Shown: positions 16,369-24,899, counted from the first letter of the stretch. The stretch is DNA of 64,000 bases from Psychrobacillus sp. OK032 (GCF_900111345.1 NZ_FOGY01000001.1:620001-684000), one strand, 5' to 3'. The notes: generated from the sequence alone by a model not told the origin. Numbers and translations are program-made.

Positions 16369-16710
16369 TCACCGTCCCAATATTGATACGATCGCTTTTG
16401 TTAACGCCTCTTTAGTAATTTTCCTATGTGATGCATTCCAATTAGCTTGTCCATTTGCAATTACAAATGCTTGTGGTGACTCATGACGTACCCCTAAATC
16501 ATTTTCTATCTCATTAGACACCGAACGATTTTCAATCACTTTCACTAAATAAGTGTCCACAGGCGAATTAAACGAAGTAAACTCTCCATAAGCTCGCGCG
16601 CTCACCGGGCAAGTAGTACTATGTTTAAACACGATAACTGCCTTCTCCTTCGACTGCTCCAAAATATTCTTCCACTGTTCTACTGATATGATCTCTGAAT
16701 ATGCTGCCAT
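16369..16710 (-). CDS. brxC: Bacilliredoxin BrxC/YtxJ family (monothiol)
   Basis: Thioredoxin-fold protein of 113 residues. KAVIVFKHSTTCPVSARAY contains the single active cysteine (about residue 34) of the TCP(V/I)S motif of YtxJ. The family removes bacillithiol or protein thiols from oxidised partners in Firmicutes. The start at 16710 (MAAYSEI) is chosen because GGGAGG lies 9 nt upstream; ATG codons at 16719 and 16737 overlap or precede that site. It forms a two-gene operon with the RsbR-like gene. A family B repeat lies directly upstream of its leader. Confidence 0.9.
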   Translation of the reverse strand: MAAYSEIISVEQWKNILEQSKEKAVIVFKHSTTCPVSARAYGEFTSFNSPVDTYLVKVIENRSVSNEIENDLGVRHESPQAFVIANGQANWNASHRKITKEALTKAIVSILGR

Positions 16711-16738
16711 CTGAACCATCCTCCCTAAATAATTCAAA

Positions 16739-16925
16739 TACGCCTCGGCGTATTTGCGTCCAGATTTTGAATTGCGCTAGCGCAATTAGCTCCCTTCAAA
16801 ATCTGTGACATCCGCCGGAGGCTTAGGCCAACAGGATGTTGGTCACTCAGGCGTTGCCGCACGACGCGGCGATATTAGCCAGAGTTCCTCTACTCAGCAG
16901 TTATTATTTCGCTGAGTCAAGTTAA
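16739..16925. repeat. Family B multi-hairpin repeat, copy 1
   Basis: Contains an ACGCCTCGGCGT hairpin, CTTCAAAATCTGTGACATCC, a CCAACAGGATGTTGG hairpin, a GCCGCACGACGCGGC hairpin and a CTCAGC...GCTGAG hairpin. About 110 bp from CTCCCTTCAAAATC to CTACTCAGCAG are almost identical to 22601-22707. It lies between the brxC leader and the divergent lipoprotein gene; 16926-17092 then holds only AT-rich promoter DNA. Confidence 0.8.
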
Positions 16926-17092
16926 TTCTTTTCACCATTATACTAAACTTAACTCACCAAACCTCTTATATTTCCAAAAATGTTATCCTTCTAAACCTCA
17001 AACTTTCAATCTATCAATGCTTTTGTTTACTAAGCATACTTTTAGGCTATATAAAATATATAGATTCAATTCAGCTTGAGAGGGGAATGTAC

Positions 17093-17587
17093 ATGAGAGC
17101 AAAAAAACAGATTACACTTGCAACCATACTTTTATCATCCACGATGCTAATTGCTGCTTGTGGAAACAATGATGAGCCAGAGGAAAACGGACCTAATGGA
17201 ACAGCATTTGAGGAGGAACAAGATGAAGCGGTTGATGAATCTCTAACATCTGATAATCCGGAAAGCGAATTTGGATTCCGTTTTTTAAATTTACACATTA
17301 GTACACCAGACAATGAAGATGCGATAATAGCAGAATACTATGGAAACTCATCAAAAACGGAATCAGTTTACAAAAATATGCATGCTGCTGCCGATGTAGA
17401 AGGAGATGCCGCATATACATTATTAGAGCAAGTTTTTACAGATCTCCAATTAACGCAAGACATGAGTAAAGAAGAAGTAATCCGGAGAGTAACTATGGCT
17501 TTTGATGCAGCAGATTATACAAACTTTAACCTTGAAATCGAATACGAAGATGGGGAAACAAAAACATACTCGGATAGCAAAGAATAA
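17093..17587 (+). CDS. YusW-like lipoprotein
   Basis: A 164-residue exported lipoprotein. The signal peptide carries the lipobox LIAAC, with the acylated cysteine at about residue 23. A Glu/Asp-rich linker follows, then a C-terminal domain beginning FGFRFLNLHISTPDNEDAII with the YusW-like pattern and ending NLEIEYEDGETKTYSDSK. Function of the family is unknown; the acidic repeats could bind cations. The start at 17093 has GGGG 7 nt upstream; the ATG at 17087 is too close to it. It is a single gene bounded by a terminator. Confidence 0.85.
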   Translation: MRAKKQITLATILLSSTMLIAACGNNDEPEENGPNGTAFEEEQDEAVDESLTSDNPESEFGFRFLNLHISTPDNEDAIIAEYYGNSSKTESVYKNMHAAADVEGDAAYTLLEQVFTDLQLTQDMSKEEVIRRVTMAFDAADYTNFNLEIEYEDGETKTYSDSKE

Positions 17588-17589
17588 TC

Positions 17590-17627
17590 GAAACCAAGTC
17601 GGGATCAAAGCCGGCTTGGTTTTTTAT
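17590..17627 (+). terminator. Terminator of the YusW-like gene
   Basis: AACCAAGTCGG, 8-nt loop, CCGGCTTGGTT, then T6. It starts directly after the stop codon. Its stem is nearly the same as that of the opposing terminator 20 bp further on. Confidence 0.88.
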
Positions 17628-17647
17628 CATGACTAAGACAAAATAAG

Positions 17648-17692
17648 AAAAACCAAGTCAGAAATTTCCCGACTTGGTTTTTCTTATACTAT
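17648..17692 (-). terminator. Terminator of the YuiD-like gene (tail-to-tail)
   Basis: AAAAACCAAGTCAG and CGACTTGGTTTTT form the stem; T-rich on both strands, so it may act bidirectionally. It reuses the AACCAAGTC stem of the neighbouring terminator. Confidence 0.8.
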
Positions 17693-17711
17693 TGATATGT
17701 CCTGTATCATT

Positions 17712-18176
17712 TCAATCTTCCAATTTAGCGCATATAATGCCAAACAGAGTACCGAAAATCGCACCCGCCGCTACTTCTACTGGCTGATGTCCTAATAATT
17801 CTTTTAATTCTTCCTCTCGTTGAACATACTCAAAACTCGGAAAATTACCTGACAATGTGGCTATATTATCTTCCAAATCATTCACAAGTTGTGCGATTTC
17901 GCCCGTGTGTCTTCTTATTCCTTGCGCATCATACATAACAATAGTGCCGAACACAACTGCCAGCGCTGTTTCCGTATGACGAGTTCCTTTATTAGCGGCT
18001 ACGTAAGAAGCAAGTGCTGCTACTCCTGCCGAATGCGAGCTTGGCATTCCACCTGTTGTAAACGCTTGTTTAATATCCCAATTTCCTGTTATTTTTTTAT
18101 GCGTCAATATTTTTAAGCCTTGCGCTAGTCCAATTGCAGATAAAGCAGTAACAATTCCTCGGTTCATATTCGTCAT
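17712..18176 (-). CDS. Divergent PAP2 family membrane protein (YuiD/DUF212)
   Basis: A 155-residue membrane protein of the acid phosphatase/vanadium haloperoxidase-related family. FTTGGMPSSHSAGVAALASY is the conserved PSSH motif of the PAP2-like core; VVFGTIVMYDAQGIRRHTGE is a second conserved block with an Arg-His pair. Three or four transmembrane helices are expected. The physiological substrate is unknown. The start at 18176 follows TTGGAGGTCAAA. It is convergent with the YusW-like gene and divergent from the DUF5658 gene. Confidence 0.88.
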   Translation of the reverse strand: MTNMNRGIVTALSAIGLAQGLKILTHKKITGNWDIKQAFTTGGMPSSHSAGVAALASYVAANKGTRHTETALAVVFGTIVMYDAQGIRRHTGEIAQLVNDLEDNIATLSGNFPSFEYVQREEELKELLGHQPVEVAAGAIFGTLFGIICAKLED

Positions 18177-18328
18177 TTTGACCTCCAACTAGCAATGAGT
18201 TTGTTTGTATTACATTTCCCTATCTGGCATAAAATAATCCTAAAAAGCACATTTTCTTATTTCAAATGAATAATCAATGGAAAACTTCAACATAATAGTA
18301 AAAATTACATAAAAGGAGGACACTCCAT

Positions 18329-18658
18329 CTGAATTGGAAGCTATCCTTTCCTTCACGTGTTAACCCATTCACGTTAGCAATTTTACTATTAATACTCGCC
18401 ATCTTTGATTCCATATTCACTGATTTTGGCATTCGAAACGGTCATATTACCGAGGCAAATCCATTCATGCGCTTCATATATGAAAACAATATCGCAACTT
18501 TTTATTCTATTAAAATTATCCTTCCACTGCTTTTTATGTATATCATAACGAAATTTCAACCAAGAAGATATTTGCAAATATTAATTGGGGGAGCACTTCT
18601 GCTTTATTCTTTTGTCCTTTTGCAACACCTTTTTTGGATGTCTTTATTAATTGGTTAA
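18329..18658 (+). CDS. DUF5658-like small membrane protein with probable CTG start
   Basis: Reading from CTG at 18329 gives 109 residues: NWKLSFPSRVNPFTLAIL, then FDSIFTDFGIRNGHITEANP and MRFIYENNIATFYSIKIILP. These are the D..T...(N/I) and EANP(L/F)M signatures of DUF5658 membrane proteins, with three hydrophobic helices. AGGAGG lies 9 nt before the CTG, and no ATG, GTG or TTG is available between an in-frame stop at 18299 and the conserved region. The first ATG (18467) would delete the first helix and the signature. Function is unknown. Confidence 0.72.
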   Translation: MNWKLSFPSRVNPFTLAILLLILAIFDSIFTDFGIRNGHITEANPFMRFIYENNIATFYSIKIILPLLFMYIITKFQPRRYLQILIGGALLLYSFVLLQHLFWMSLLIG

Positions 18659-18692
18659 AATCCAGCAACCCGAGAGCTGCTGGATTAGTTTT
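18659..18692 (+). terminator. Shared bidirectional terminator
   Basis: AATCCAGCA, 10-nt loop, TGCTGGATT, followed by TAGTTTT. It separates the convergent DUF5658-like and M23 peptidase genes. Confidence 0.75.
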
Positions 18693-19686
18693 ACTTATTT
18701 TTCTTACTTCGTTCCTCTTGTTCCCATCGCTTTAATGAAGGAAAAGGATCGTATGCCCATTCAACTCGACCATTGTATTTGTACATGCCGTAATGTAAGT
18801 GGGGAGCAAATTTTCCGGATGTCCCTTCTTTTCCATAACCGGAGCTTCCTACGTAACCAATTATTGTTCCAGGCTCGAGTATGTCTCCTTCTTTTAAATC
18901 TTTCGTATATCCCGATAAGTGGGCATAATAATGATACGTGTTATTTACATCTCGAATACCAATGCGCCAACCACCATAGTCATTCCAGCCCATCACTTCC
19001 ACTTTACCAAAAGTAGTGGATTTCACTGGAACACTATATGAAGCAAATAAATCAGTACCTTCATGCATTCGTCTGCCGCCCCAGCCTCTTTTGGCCCCCC
19101 ACGTACTGCGGTAACTGTAATTATGATTGATAGCAAGCGGAAAGGCACGCGCATCTAAATTTAACGATTCAAACTCCTTGTAAATTTCTGCATTCGTCAT
19201 TATTTGTTTGACGGTTTCGTCGCGTTGATAATATTCCTTCAGCGCTTTTTCAAAACCTTTTTCCGCAACTCCAAACTGCATTAAGTATTCGGTTAAAGTG
19301 ACCATTACATCGTCATCATTTTCCCGTTCTGCCTTGCCGTCTTGACTGCCATCTAATCCACGGCCATTAAAAAAAGCAATCGAAGTTAAGTTTGTATCGT
19401 CTAGCAAAGGATTCAGTAAACCTGTCCAAAAATCATCGGAAAATTGGATAGCAACAACGCCATCTCTCTTCGGAATATCATTTCTAACTTCCTGGATATT
19501 CCGTTCAAACTGATCGATAGCAGCTAAATAATACCAAGGCAAAACGTCACTTGAGTATTTTATATAGTATTCCATACGCTTTTCTAAAATTTGCTCCCTC
19601 GATGGTTCTTCAGCAGCAAAAACAGCCGTGGAAAGAAGAAAGACCAAAACACATGTAGAAAACGTCAGTCTAATCCAGCTAATCAA
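18691..19686 (-). CDS. M23 metallopeptidase, LytH/YunA-like
   Basis: A 331-residue exported peptidase. A signal peptide (ISWIRLTFSTCVLVFLLST) is followed by a helical domain with MEYYIKYSSDVLPWYYLAAI. The C-terminal LytM domain binds zinc through HEGTDLF (HxxxD) and FAPHLHYGMY (HxH); YHYYAHLSGYTKDLKEGD is also typical. The arrangement matches LytH of B. subtilis, the sporulation L-Ala-D-Glu endopeptidase that trims cortex precursors; orthology is inferred from layout. The start is TTG at 19686 with AGGAGG 8 nt upstream. Upstream lies an 860-bp repeat-filled gap. Confidence 0.82.
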   Translation of the reverse strand: MISWIRLTFSTCVLVFLLSTAVFAAEEPSREQILEKRMEYYIKYSSDVLPWYYLAAIDQFERNIQEVRNDIPKRDGVVAIQFSDDFWTGLLNPLLDDTNLTSIAFFNGRGLDGSQDGKAERENDDDVMVTLTEYLMQFGVAEKGFEKALKEYYQRDETVKQIMTNAEIYKEFESLNLDARAFPLAINHNYSYRSTWGAKRGWGGRRMHEGTDLFASYSVPVKSTTFGKVEVMGWNDYGGWRIGIRDVNNTYHYYAHLSGYTKDLKEGDILEPGTIIGYVGSSGYGKEGTSGKFAPHLHYGMYKYNGRVEWAYDPFPSLKRWEQEERSKKNK

Positions 19687-19845
19687 ACAAAATACCTCCT
19701 TTTTCTATACAGTGTAGCTTGCCCTTTTGGCATCATTTCATGAAAAAATAATAAGTGTATTTCTAACAAATAATCGGTTACATTAAGCAAATTAAGAGCT
19801 CTCCATCCGATATTGGAATAGTTGGCATTGGAGTTTTTTCTTTTA

Positions 19846-20460
19846 TTAGTTAGAATTTGGCTAAGCGAGACTAAATTAAATGTGAACGCGACAAAACCAA
19901 TCGCGAACACGACAAAACTGGTCTCGAGCGCGATATAATCACATAAGCTATCTGCCTAGCAGATTTGGTAAATAGAATCTGGAATTATTTTCTTTTATTA
20001 GTTAGAATGTGGCTAAGCGAGACTAAATTAGCTGTGAAAGCGACAGAATTACATGTGAACGCGACAAAACCAATCGCGAACACGACAAAACTGGTCTCGA
20101 GCGCGACATAATCACATAAGCAATCTGCAAGGCGAATTTGGTAAATAGGATTTGGAATTATTTTCTTTTATCAGTTAGAATATGGCTAAGCGAGACTAAA
20201 TTAGCTGTGAAAGCGACAAAATTACATGTGAACGCGACAAAACCAATCGCGAACACGACAAAACTGGTCTCGAGAGCGACATAATCAAATAAGCTATCTG
20301 CATAGCGGATTTGGTAAATAGGATTTGGAATTATTTTCTTTTATTAGTTAGAATGTGGTTAAGCAAGACTAAATTAGCTGTGAAAGCGACAGAATTACAT
20401 GTGAACGCGACAAAATCAATCGCGAACACGACAAAACTGGTCTCGGGCGCGACATAATTC
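19846..20460. repeat. Large tandem array with 21-nt sub-period (GCGACAAAA)
   Basis: Four tandem units start at about 19846, 19998, 20171 and 20344 (each with TTAGTTAGAAT or a one-base variant). Periods are 152, 173 and 173 bp; the first unit lacks exactly one 21-nt module. Inside each unit, cores such as GCGACAGAATTACATGTGAAC, GCGACAAAACCAATCGCGAA and ACGACAAAACTGGTCTCGAG follow each other every 21 nt, then a non-periodic part (AATCTGGAATTATTTTCTTT type) closes the unit. The unit length is not a multiple of three and no reading frame survives. No cas genes are present. Shorter relatives lie at 1033, 15038, 15171 and 55165. Confidence 0.88.
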
Positions 20461-20495
20461 ATAGGAATTATTCTCTTTAATTTAAATATGACCAT

Positions 20496-20528
20496 AATAA
20501 AAAACGACTGCTCATAAACAGTCGTTTC
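20496..20528 (-). terminator. Terminator of the glutamine amidotransferase-like gene
   Basis: AAACGACTG and CAGTCGTTT stem with an 8-nt loop, followed by T6 on the minus strand, 20 bp after the stop. Confidence 0.85.
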
Positions 20529-20547
20529 TCTTATCTTTCACATAAAT

Positions 20548-21249
20548 TTACTTTGAACAAGCGTCTACAAATCGTTTAAAAATGGCAGCAGAAACCGAAT
20601 CATCTTTTAACAATAAACTTTCCGGGTGCCATTGAATTCCCATAACAAACGGATGATCTTCACTTTCAAAGGCTTCAATAATTCCGTCACTTGCAATTCC
20701 ACTCAACACGTATCCATTTGGAATATTGCGCACGGCTTGATGATGAAAACTATTCACTTTAAACTTCTCTACCCCAGCGATATTACTTAAAATGGATCCT
20801 TTCGTCACATGAACAAAGTGAGAAGCATGCCAATTTGGTGCTTGTTGATCGTGTTGCAAAAGTTGCGCTGACGATTGTGCGTAAATATCCTGATACATAT
20901 CTCCACCAGCAGCAATACTTAAAATTTGTGCTCCTCTACAAATTCCTAATATCGGCTTATTCTTTTCCAACATTTTTTGAACTAGCTGTATTTCAAACGC
21001 ATCTCGCTCTGGGACAATACTTCCCAAACGTGGATGTGGCTCCTCTCCAAACAAGGTCGGATCAATATCCCCTCCGCCAGTTAAAAGGAGCCCGTCTAGC
21101 ATCTCAGCAATAGTGTCCACTCCATTATCCTGCAGATTTGGCAGCACAATAGGAATCCCACCAAAACGAGCGATTGAAACAATATTAGCAGTAGAAACGG
21201 AAATAACCTCACCTTTTAAATCCGATGAAACTCCAATAACTGGATTCAA
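20548..21249 (-). CDS. Gamma-glutamyl-gamma-aminobutyrate hydrolase family protein (class I glutamine amidotransferase-like, C26)
   Basis: A 233-residue hydrolase. The nucleophile elbow is KPILGICRGAQILSIAAGGD (Cys), and the His-Glu pair is in FVMGIQWHPESLL; LDGLLLTGGGDIDPTLFGEE forms the oxyanion-loop region typical of PuuD/YvdE-like enzymes. PuuD cleaves gamma-Glu-GABA, but many relatives are uncharacterised. The start is TTG at 21249 (MNPVIGVSSD) with AGGAGG 6 nt upstream. It lies 27 bp after the CoA-transferase gene and closes that unit. A link to organic-acid catabolism is not obvious. Confidence 0.88.
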   Translation of the reverse strand: MNPVIGVSSDLKGEVISVSTANIVSIARFGGIPIVLPNLQDNGVDTIAEMLDGLLLTGGGDIDPTLFGEEPHPRLGSIVPERDAFEIQLVQKMLEKNKPILGICRGAQILSIAAGGDMYQDIYAQSSAQLLQHDQQAPNWHASHFVHVTKGSILSNIAGVEKFKVNSFHHQAVRNIPNGYVLSGIASDGIIEAFESEDHPFVMGIQWHPESLLLKDDSVSAAIFKRFVDACSK

Positions 21250-21275
21250 ACAAATCCTCCTAAAAACGACTTATT

Positions 21276-22457
21276 TTATACGGAAACACTGGTTTTAGTA
21301 CATTTACCCATTACATCATAGTCAAAGCCCAACTCTTTTAGAATAGCTTCCGTATGTTCCCCAACAGCAGGAATTGGATTCATGACAGTGTCTATCTCAT
21401 CAAATGTTGCAGGTGGAAGCAACGCCTTTATATTACCAACGGGAGACTCCACTTCTCTCCATCGATTACGGGCTTGGAGTTGCGGGTGGTCCATTAATTC
21501 ACTTACTGTATTAAGTCGTGCATTTGCTATTTTTGCTTTCTCTAGTTGTTCAATAATTTGAGTGGAATCCATCTTCTCAAAAGCATCTTCAATAATAGAT
21601 TTCAACATATCTTTGTTGGATACTCGATTAGAATTATTACTAAAACGAGCGTCCAGCGCGAGCTTGCTATCTTTCAGTACATTTTCACAAAAACGAACCC
21701 ATTCACGTTCATTTTGAATGCCCAAGAAAACCTGCTTTTGATCACCGGCCACAAAAGGTCCGTATGGATAAATAGTAGCATGACTAGCACCAGTTCTTTT
21801 CGGTTCTATTTCACCATAACCAGCATAATACAGAGGATACCCCATCCATTCTGCTAGTGCCTCTAGCATAGAAACTTCTAAAATGGAACCTTTACCAGTT
21901 TTACTTCGAGCAATAATGGCAGTTAAAATTCCCGTGTATGCATACATACCTGCAGCAATATCTGCAATAGAAATACCTGATTTAGATGGTGTGTCTTCTG
22001 TGCCAGTAACAGAAACTAAACCAGCTTCACACTGGATCAGTAAATCATAGGCTTTTTTATCCATATAAGGACCAGACGTACCATACCCTGATATTCCACA
22101 AATGATTAAATGTGGATACTTTTCTTTTAACTCCGCCGCACTGAACCCAAGTCGATCAACAGCACCAGGAGCTAAATTTTGTATAAACACATCTGCAGTT
22201 GACAAAAGTTTATCTAAAACCTCTTTTGCTTCCTCTTGTTTTAAATCGAGCGTAATAGACTCTTTGGAACGATTAATCCAGACAAAATGACTTGCCATTC
22301 CTTTGACTGTTTTATCATAATTTCGAGCGAAGTCCCCAGTTTCTGGTCTTTCTACTTTAATAACACGTGCCCCTAAATCTGCAAGCTGCCTTGTAGCAAA
22401 AGGTGCTGCCACAGCCTGCTCTAACGATACAATTGTTATCCCCTGTAAAGGTAACAT
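21276..22457 (-). CDS. CaiB/BaiF family (type III) CoA transferase
   Basis: A 393-residue family III CoA transferase that moves CoA between carboxylic acids. Landmarks are the N-terminal LQGITIVSLEQAVAAPFATR, the LGARVIKVERPETGDFAR block, SKESITLDLKQEEAKEVLDK, the GYGTSGPYMDKKAYDLLIQC region with the catalytic aspartate (KKAYD) and SISDIAAG-like GISIADIAAGMYAYTGIL. The start at 22457 follows AGGAGG. In succinyl-CoA:malate/citramalate systems such an enzyme works with a CitE-like lyase; one lies at 26107-26982. This pairing is inferred. A family B repeat lies just upstream of its Shine-Dalgarno. Confidence 0.9.
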   Translation of the reverse strand: MLPLQGITIVSLEQAVAAPFATRQLADLGARVIKVERPETGDFARNYDKTVKGMASHFVWINRSKESITLDLKQEEAKEVLDKLLSTADVFIQNLAPGAVDRLGFSAAELKEKYPHLIICGISGYGTSGPYMDKKAYDLLIQCEAGLVSVTGTEDTPSKSGISIADIAAGMYAYTGILTAIIARSKTGKGSILEVSMLEALAEWMGYPLYYAGYGEIEPKRTGASHATIYPYGPFVAGDQKQVFLGIQNEREWVRFCENVLKDSKLALDARFSNNSNRVSNKDMLKSIIEDAFEKMDSTQIIEQLEKAKIANARLNTVSELMDHPQLQARNRWREVESPVGNIKALLPPATFDEIDTVMNPIPAVGEHTEAILKELGFDYDVMGKCTKTSVSV

Positions 22458-22484
22458 ACGATTTCCTCCTATCTTAATCAATTA

Positions 22485-22724
22485 CGCCTCGGCGTAATTG
22501 CGTCCATATTTTTAATTGCGCTTAGGCCTGCTGATGCAGGTCAGTTAGCCGTTGTCGCGTGGATGCGACGATTTTAGGCTAACATCATTTTCAAACTCCC
22601 TTCAAAATCTGTGACATCCGCCGGCGGCTTGGGCCAACAGGATGTTGGTCACTCAGGCGTTGCCGCACGACGCGGCGATCTTAGCCAGAGTTCCTCTACT
22701 CAGCAGTTTTTTTGCTGAATCAAG
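22485..22724. repeat. Family B multi-hairpin repeat, copy 2 (extended)
   Basis: Same element as 16739-16925 with a longer left half (an extra GCCTGCTGATGCAGGTC hairpin and a GTTGTCGCGTGGATGCGACG hairpin). It fills the whole gap between the stop of the DASS carrier gene and the leader of the CoA-transferase gene, so it would be transcribed within or at the end of that unit. Confidence 0.8.
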
Positions 22725-24146
22725 TTAAAGTAATCCAATCCATCTCCACCACGTAGATGCAATAACTATTGTCGCAATTATTGTGATAATTGTTGCATAA
22801 AATCCAGGCTTTAAGAAATCTTTCTGTTCAATCATGCCAGTACTATGAACAAGTAAATTGGACATGGATTCCACAACAAACATAAATCCAAAAACACATG
22901 TTAATCCAGTAGCAAAACCTATAGCTAAAGGATCAATGCCCGCATTCTGTGCAACACTTATGATGATTGGAACCAATACGACCACTGCAGTTGATACGTT
23001 CGATATCATTTTATGAAATAGTTGAGCCATCAAAATGACAATGAATACAGCTAATAATGGATTTTGAATAAGCTCCATAAACCAAGGTACACTTAAATAA
23101 TCACTTATTGTATCCGCGGCGCCAGAATCTACAAATGTATATCCCATCGACAAAGTCACACTTAATAATAAAATGGTATTGTAATTGATTTTAATAACTG
23201 ATTCCCAATCTGCAATTCCTATTTTCGGTAATGTCATCAATACAACTCCGATTAAAGCTGGAATGCTTGGATGCATTCCATGAACTGGTTCAGTTAACCA
23301 AAGCACAACGATAAAAAACAGAATGATCATACAAATTATTTCTTGTTTATTCACTGGACCTAGTTCTTCTAATTTAATTTGCATCTGTTCTTCAATCTTT
23401 GGAAAGTATTGTTGCTCTTTAGGCAATGGGAATACTCTCAATAAGAGAATCCATATAGCAGGTATTAATATTAACCATAATGGAAACGTATAAAAAAACC
23501 ATTGGAAATACGTGATATTGACCCCAGCAAAACGATTAAGAATCTCCACAGTTAATATATTTCCAATTGCAGCGGTCATCACTGCCGATCCACTTATGAC
23601 CCCACCGTATGCAACGCCTAGCATAATCATTTTTCTGAAGTTACTTCCGGGTTTCGCCTCGACCGTCGAGATAATCATAGTGGAAACCGGTACTACTAAA
23701 GCAGTACGGACAGCAGTTGATGGAATAAAGAAAGATTGAATTTGTTGGATAATAATAATACTGCCTAATAATCCTTTCGCACTACTACCCCATCTTCTCA
23801 AAATTTCGTAGGTCATTCGCTTAATCAGAGAAGTTTCGTTAACAGCGGTTGCAAGCATCATACCAGCAACGATTAAATAAGTAGCTGGTGAAGCAAATCC
23901 ACTGAAAATAACGGACGAATCTGCAATGTTAAAAATAAGCATGAGCAATAAAATGATCAATCCAGTAAGTCCTATTGGAATGGGCTCCAATGACCATAAA
24001 ATGATCCCAAACGTGATAATACTAGTCATCAGTTTGGCGTGGTAAGAAAATGTATCGGGTAACAAGAAAAATATTAATAGGAATCCGGCAATAGCTAAAG
24101 AAATATATGCATACGTTTTAAAATCTTTATGTGTAGATATCTTCAT
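22725..24146 (-). CDS. DASS/SLC13 family anion transporter (di- or tricarboxylate carrier)
   Basis: A 473-residue protein with about 11-12 hydrophobic helices. SLEPIPIGLTGLIILLLMLI, the SFFIPSTAVRTALVVPVSTM block and GVVLMTLPKIGIADWE, together with SVAQNAGIDPLAIGFATGLT near the C-terminus, fit the divalent anion:Na+ symporter family. Such carriers import C4-dicarboxylates, tartrate or citrate. It follows the SAM methyltransferase and D-tartrate dehydratase genes in the same direction, so tartrate or a related diacid is a likely substrate. The Shine-Dalgarno before ATG 24146 is weak. Confidence 0.88.
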   Translation of the reverse strand: MKISTHKDFKTYAYISLAIAGFLLIFFLLPDTFSYHAKLMTSIITFGIILWSLEPIPIGLTGLIILLLMLIFNIADSSVIFSGFASPATYLIVAGMMLATAVNETSLIKRMTYEILRRWGSSAKGLLGSIIIIQQIQSFFIPSTAVRTALVVPVSTMIISTVEAKPGSNFRKMIMLGVAYGGVISGSAVMTAAIGNILTVEILNRFAGVNITYFQWFFYTFPLWLILIPAIWILLLRVFPLPKEQQYFPKIEEQMQIKLEELGPVNKQEIICMIILFFIVVLWLTEPVHGMHPSIPALIGVVLMTLPKIGIADWESVIKINYNTILLLSVTLSMGYTFVDSGAADTISDYLSVPWFMELIQNPLLAVFIVILMAQLFHKMISNVSTAVVVLVPIIISVAQNAGIDPLAIGFATGLTCVFGFMFVVESMSNLLVHSTGMIEQKDFLKPGFYATIITIIATIVIASTWWRWIGLL

Positions 24147-24186
24147 GCCACCATATCATTCCCTTTATCTAACCTAATTTCACCTT

Positions 24187-24879
24187 TTATAAAGCATGAC
24201 AAATCCAACCGCCAAAATGATTCGTTCTAAAAAAGTTTGCAATTCTGTGGAACCCAGCTTCTACTAGTAGCTTCCTCAGTTTTTCCTCGGATATAGACAA
24301 ACCAGTTAACGTATCCTTCATCAATTCCTCGACTTGCGACTCTGATAGTTTTGTCGTATCGAGCCAATAGTCTTTCCAGAGTGTTACGAGTTCTCTAAAT
24401 TCTGAACTTGCCGGATCTCCGAATTTACTAACGAGCACAAACGGAGCACCCGGTTTGAGATGGGCTCTTACTTTTTTTAAGAGTGCAAGCTTGTCATCTA
24501 CTTCTGGTATAAAATGAAGAACGAGAATGCAAGTCGCTGCATCAAACGAATTTCCAATCGGAACGTCTTCTATGGTTCCATTGATCAGTTCTACCCGGTT
24601 GTCCATTTCCATTAGTTCTGCTTTCCTCTTGGCAACTTCAAGCATAGCCTTTGATGGATCAACAGCCGTAAATTTCCATTCAGGATTCGTAGGTCCGAAT
24701 GCTTTTAGTTCATTTCCTCCACCACCGCCAAGTATAAGGAGAGAAGCAATGTCTTTTAGATTGGCGCGCAGAAATGTCTGCGCAAGCCGGAGCATCGGGT
24801 CATAAGTGGGAAGTGTCCGTCTTACTCCCTTGTCATATTCAGCCGCAATTTCACTATCGAATTCCATCTTTTTAGCCAT
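24187..24879 (-). CDS. Class I SAM-dependent methyltransferase
   Basis: A 230-residue protein. SLLILGGGGGNELKAFGPTN is motif I of the Rossmann-like SAM fold, FTAVDPSKAMLEVAKRKAEL motif II with the acidic ribose contact, and FDAATCILVLHFIPEVDD motif IV. The acceptor cannot be read from sequence. It sits between the D-tartrate dehydratase gene (20 bp upstream) and the DASS carrier gene; a detoxification role such as methylation of a reactive diacid (as trans-aconitate methyltransferase does) is possible but unsupported. The start at 24879 follows GGAGG. Confidence 0.82.
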   Translation of the reverse strand: MAKKMEFDSEIAAEYDKGVRRTLPTYDPMLRLAQTFLRANLKDIASLLILGGGGGNELKAFGPTNPEWKFTAVDPSKAMLEVAKRKAELMEMDNRVELINGTIEDVPIGNSFDAATCILVLHFIPEVDDKLALLKKVRAHLKPGAPFVLVSKFGDPASSEFRELVTLWKDYWLDTTKLSESQVEELMKDTLTGLSISEEKLRKLLVEAGFHRIANFFRTNHFGGWICHAL

Positions 24880-24899
24880 CTATCCAACCTCCTATCCTT

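Noticed and set aside
19846-20460. CRISPR-like appearance of regularly spaced short repeats
   Set aside because: The conserved core is only about 9 nt, the fillers are the same from unit to unit, the total spacing is 21 nt and there are no cas genes. It is a tandem repeat, not a CRISPR array.
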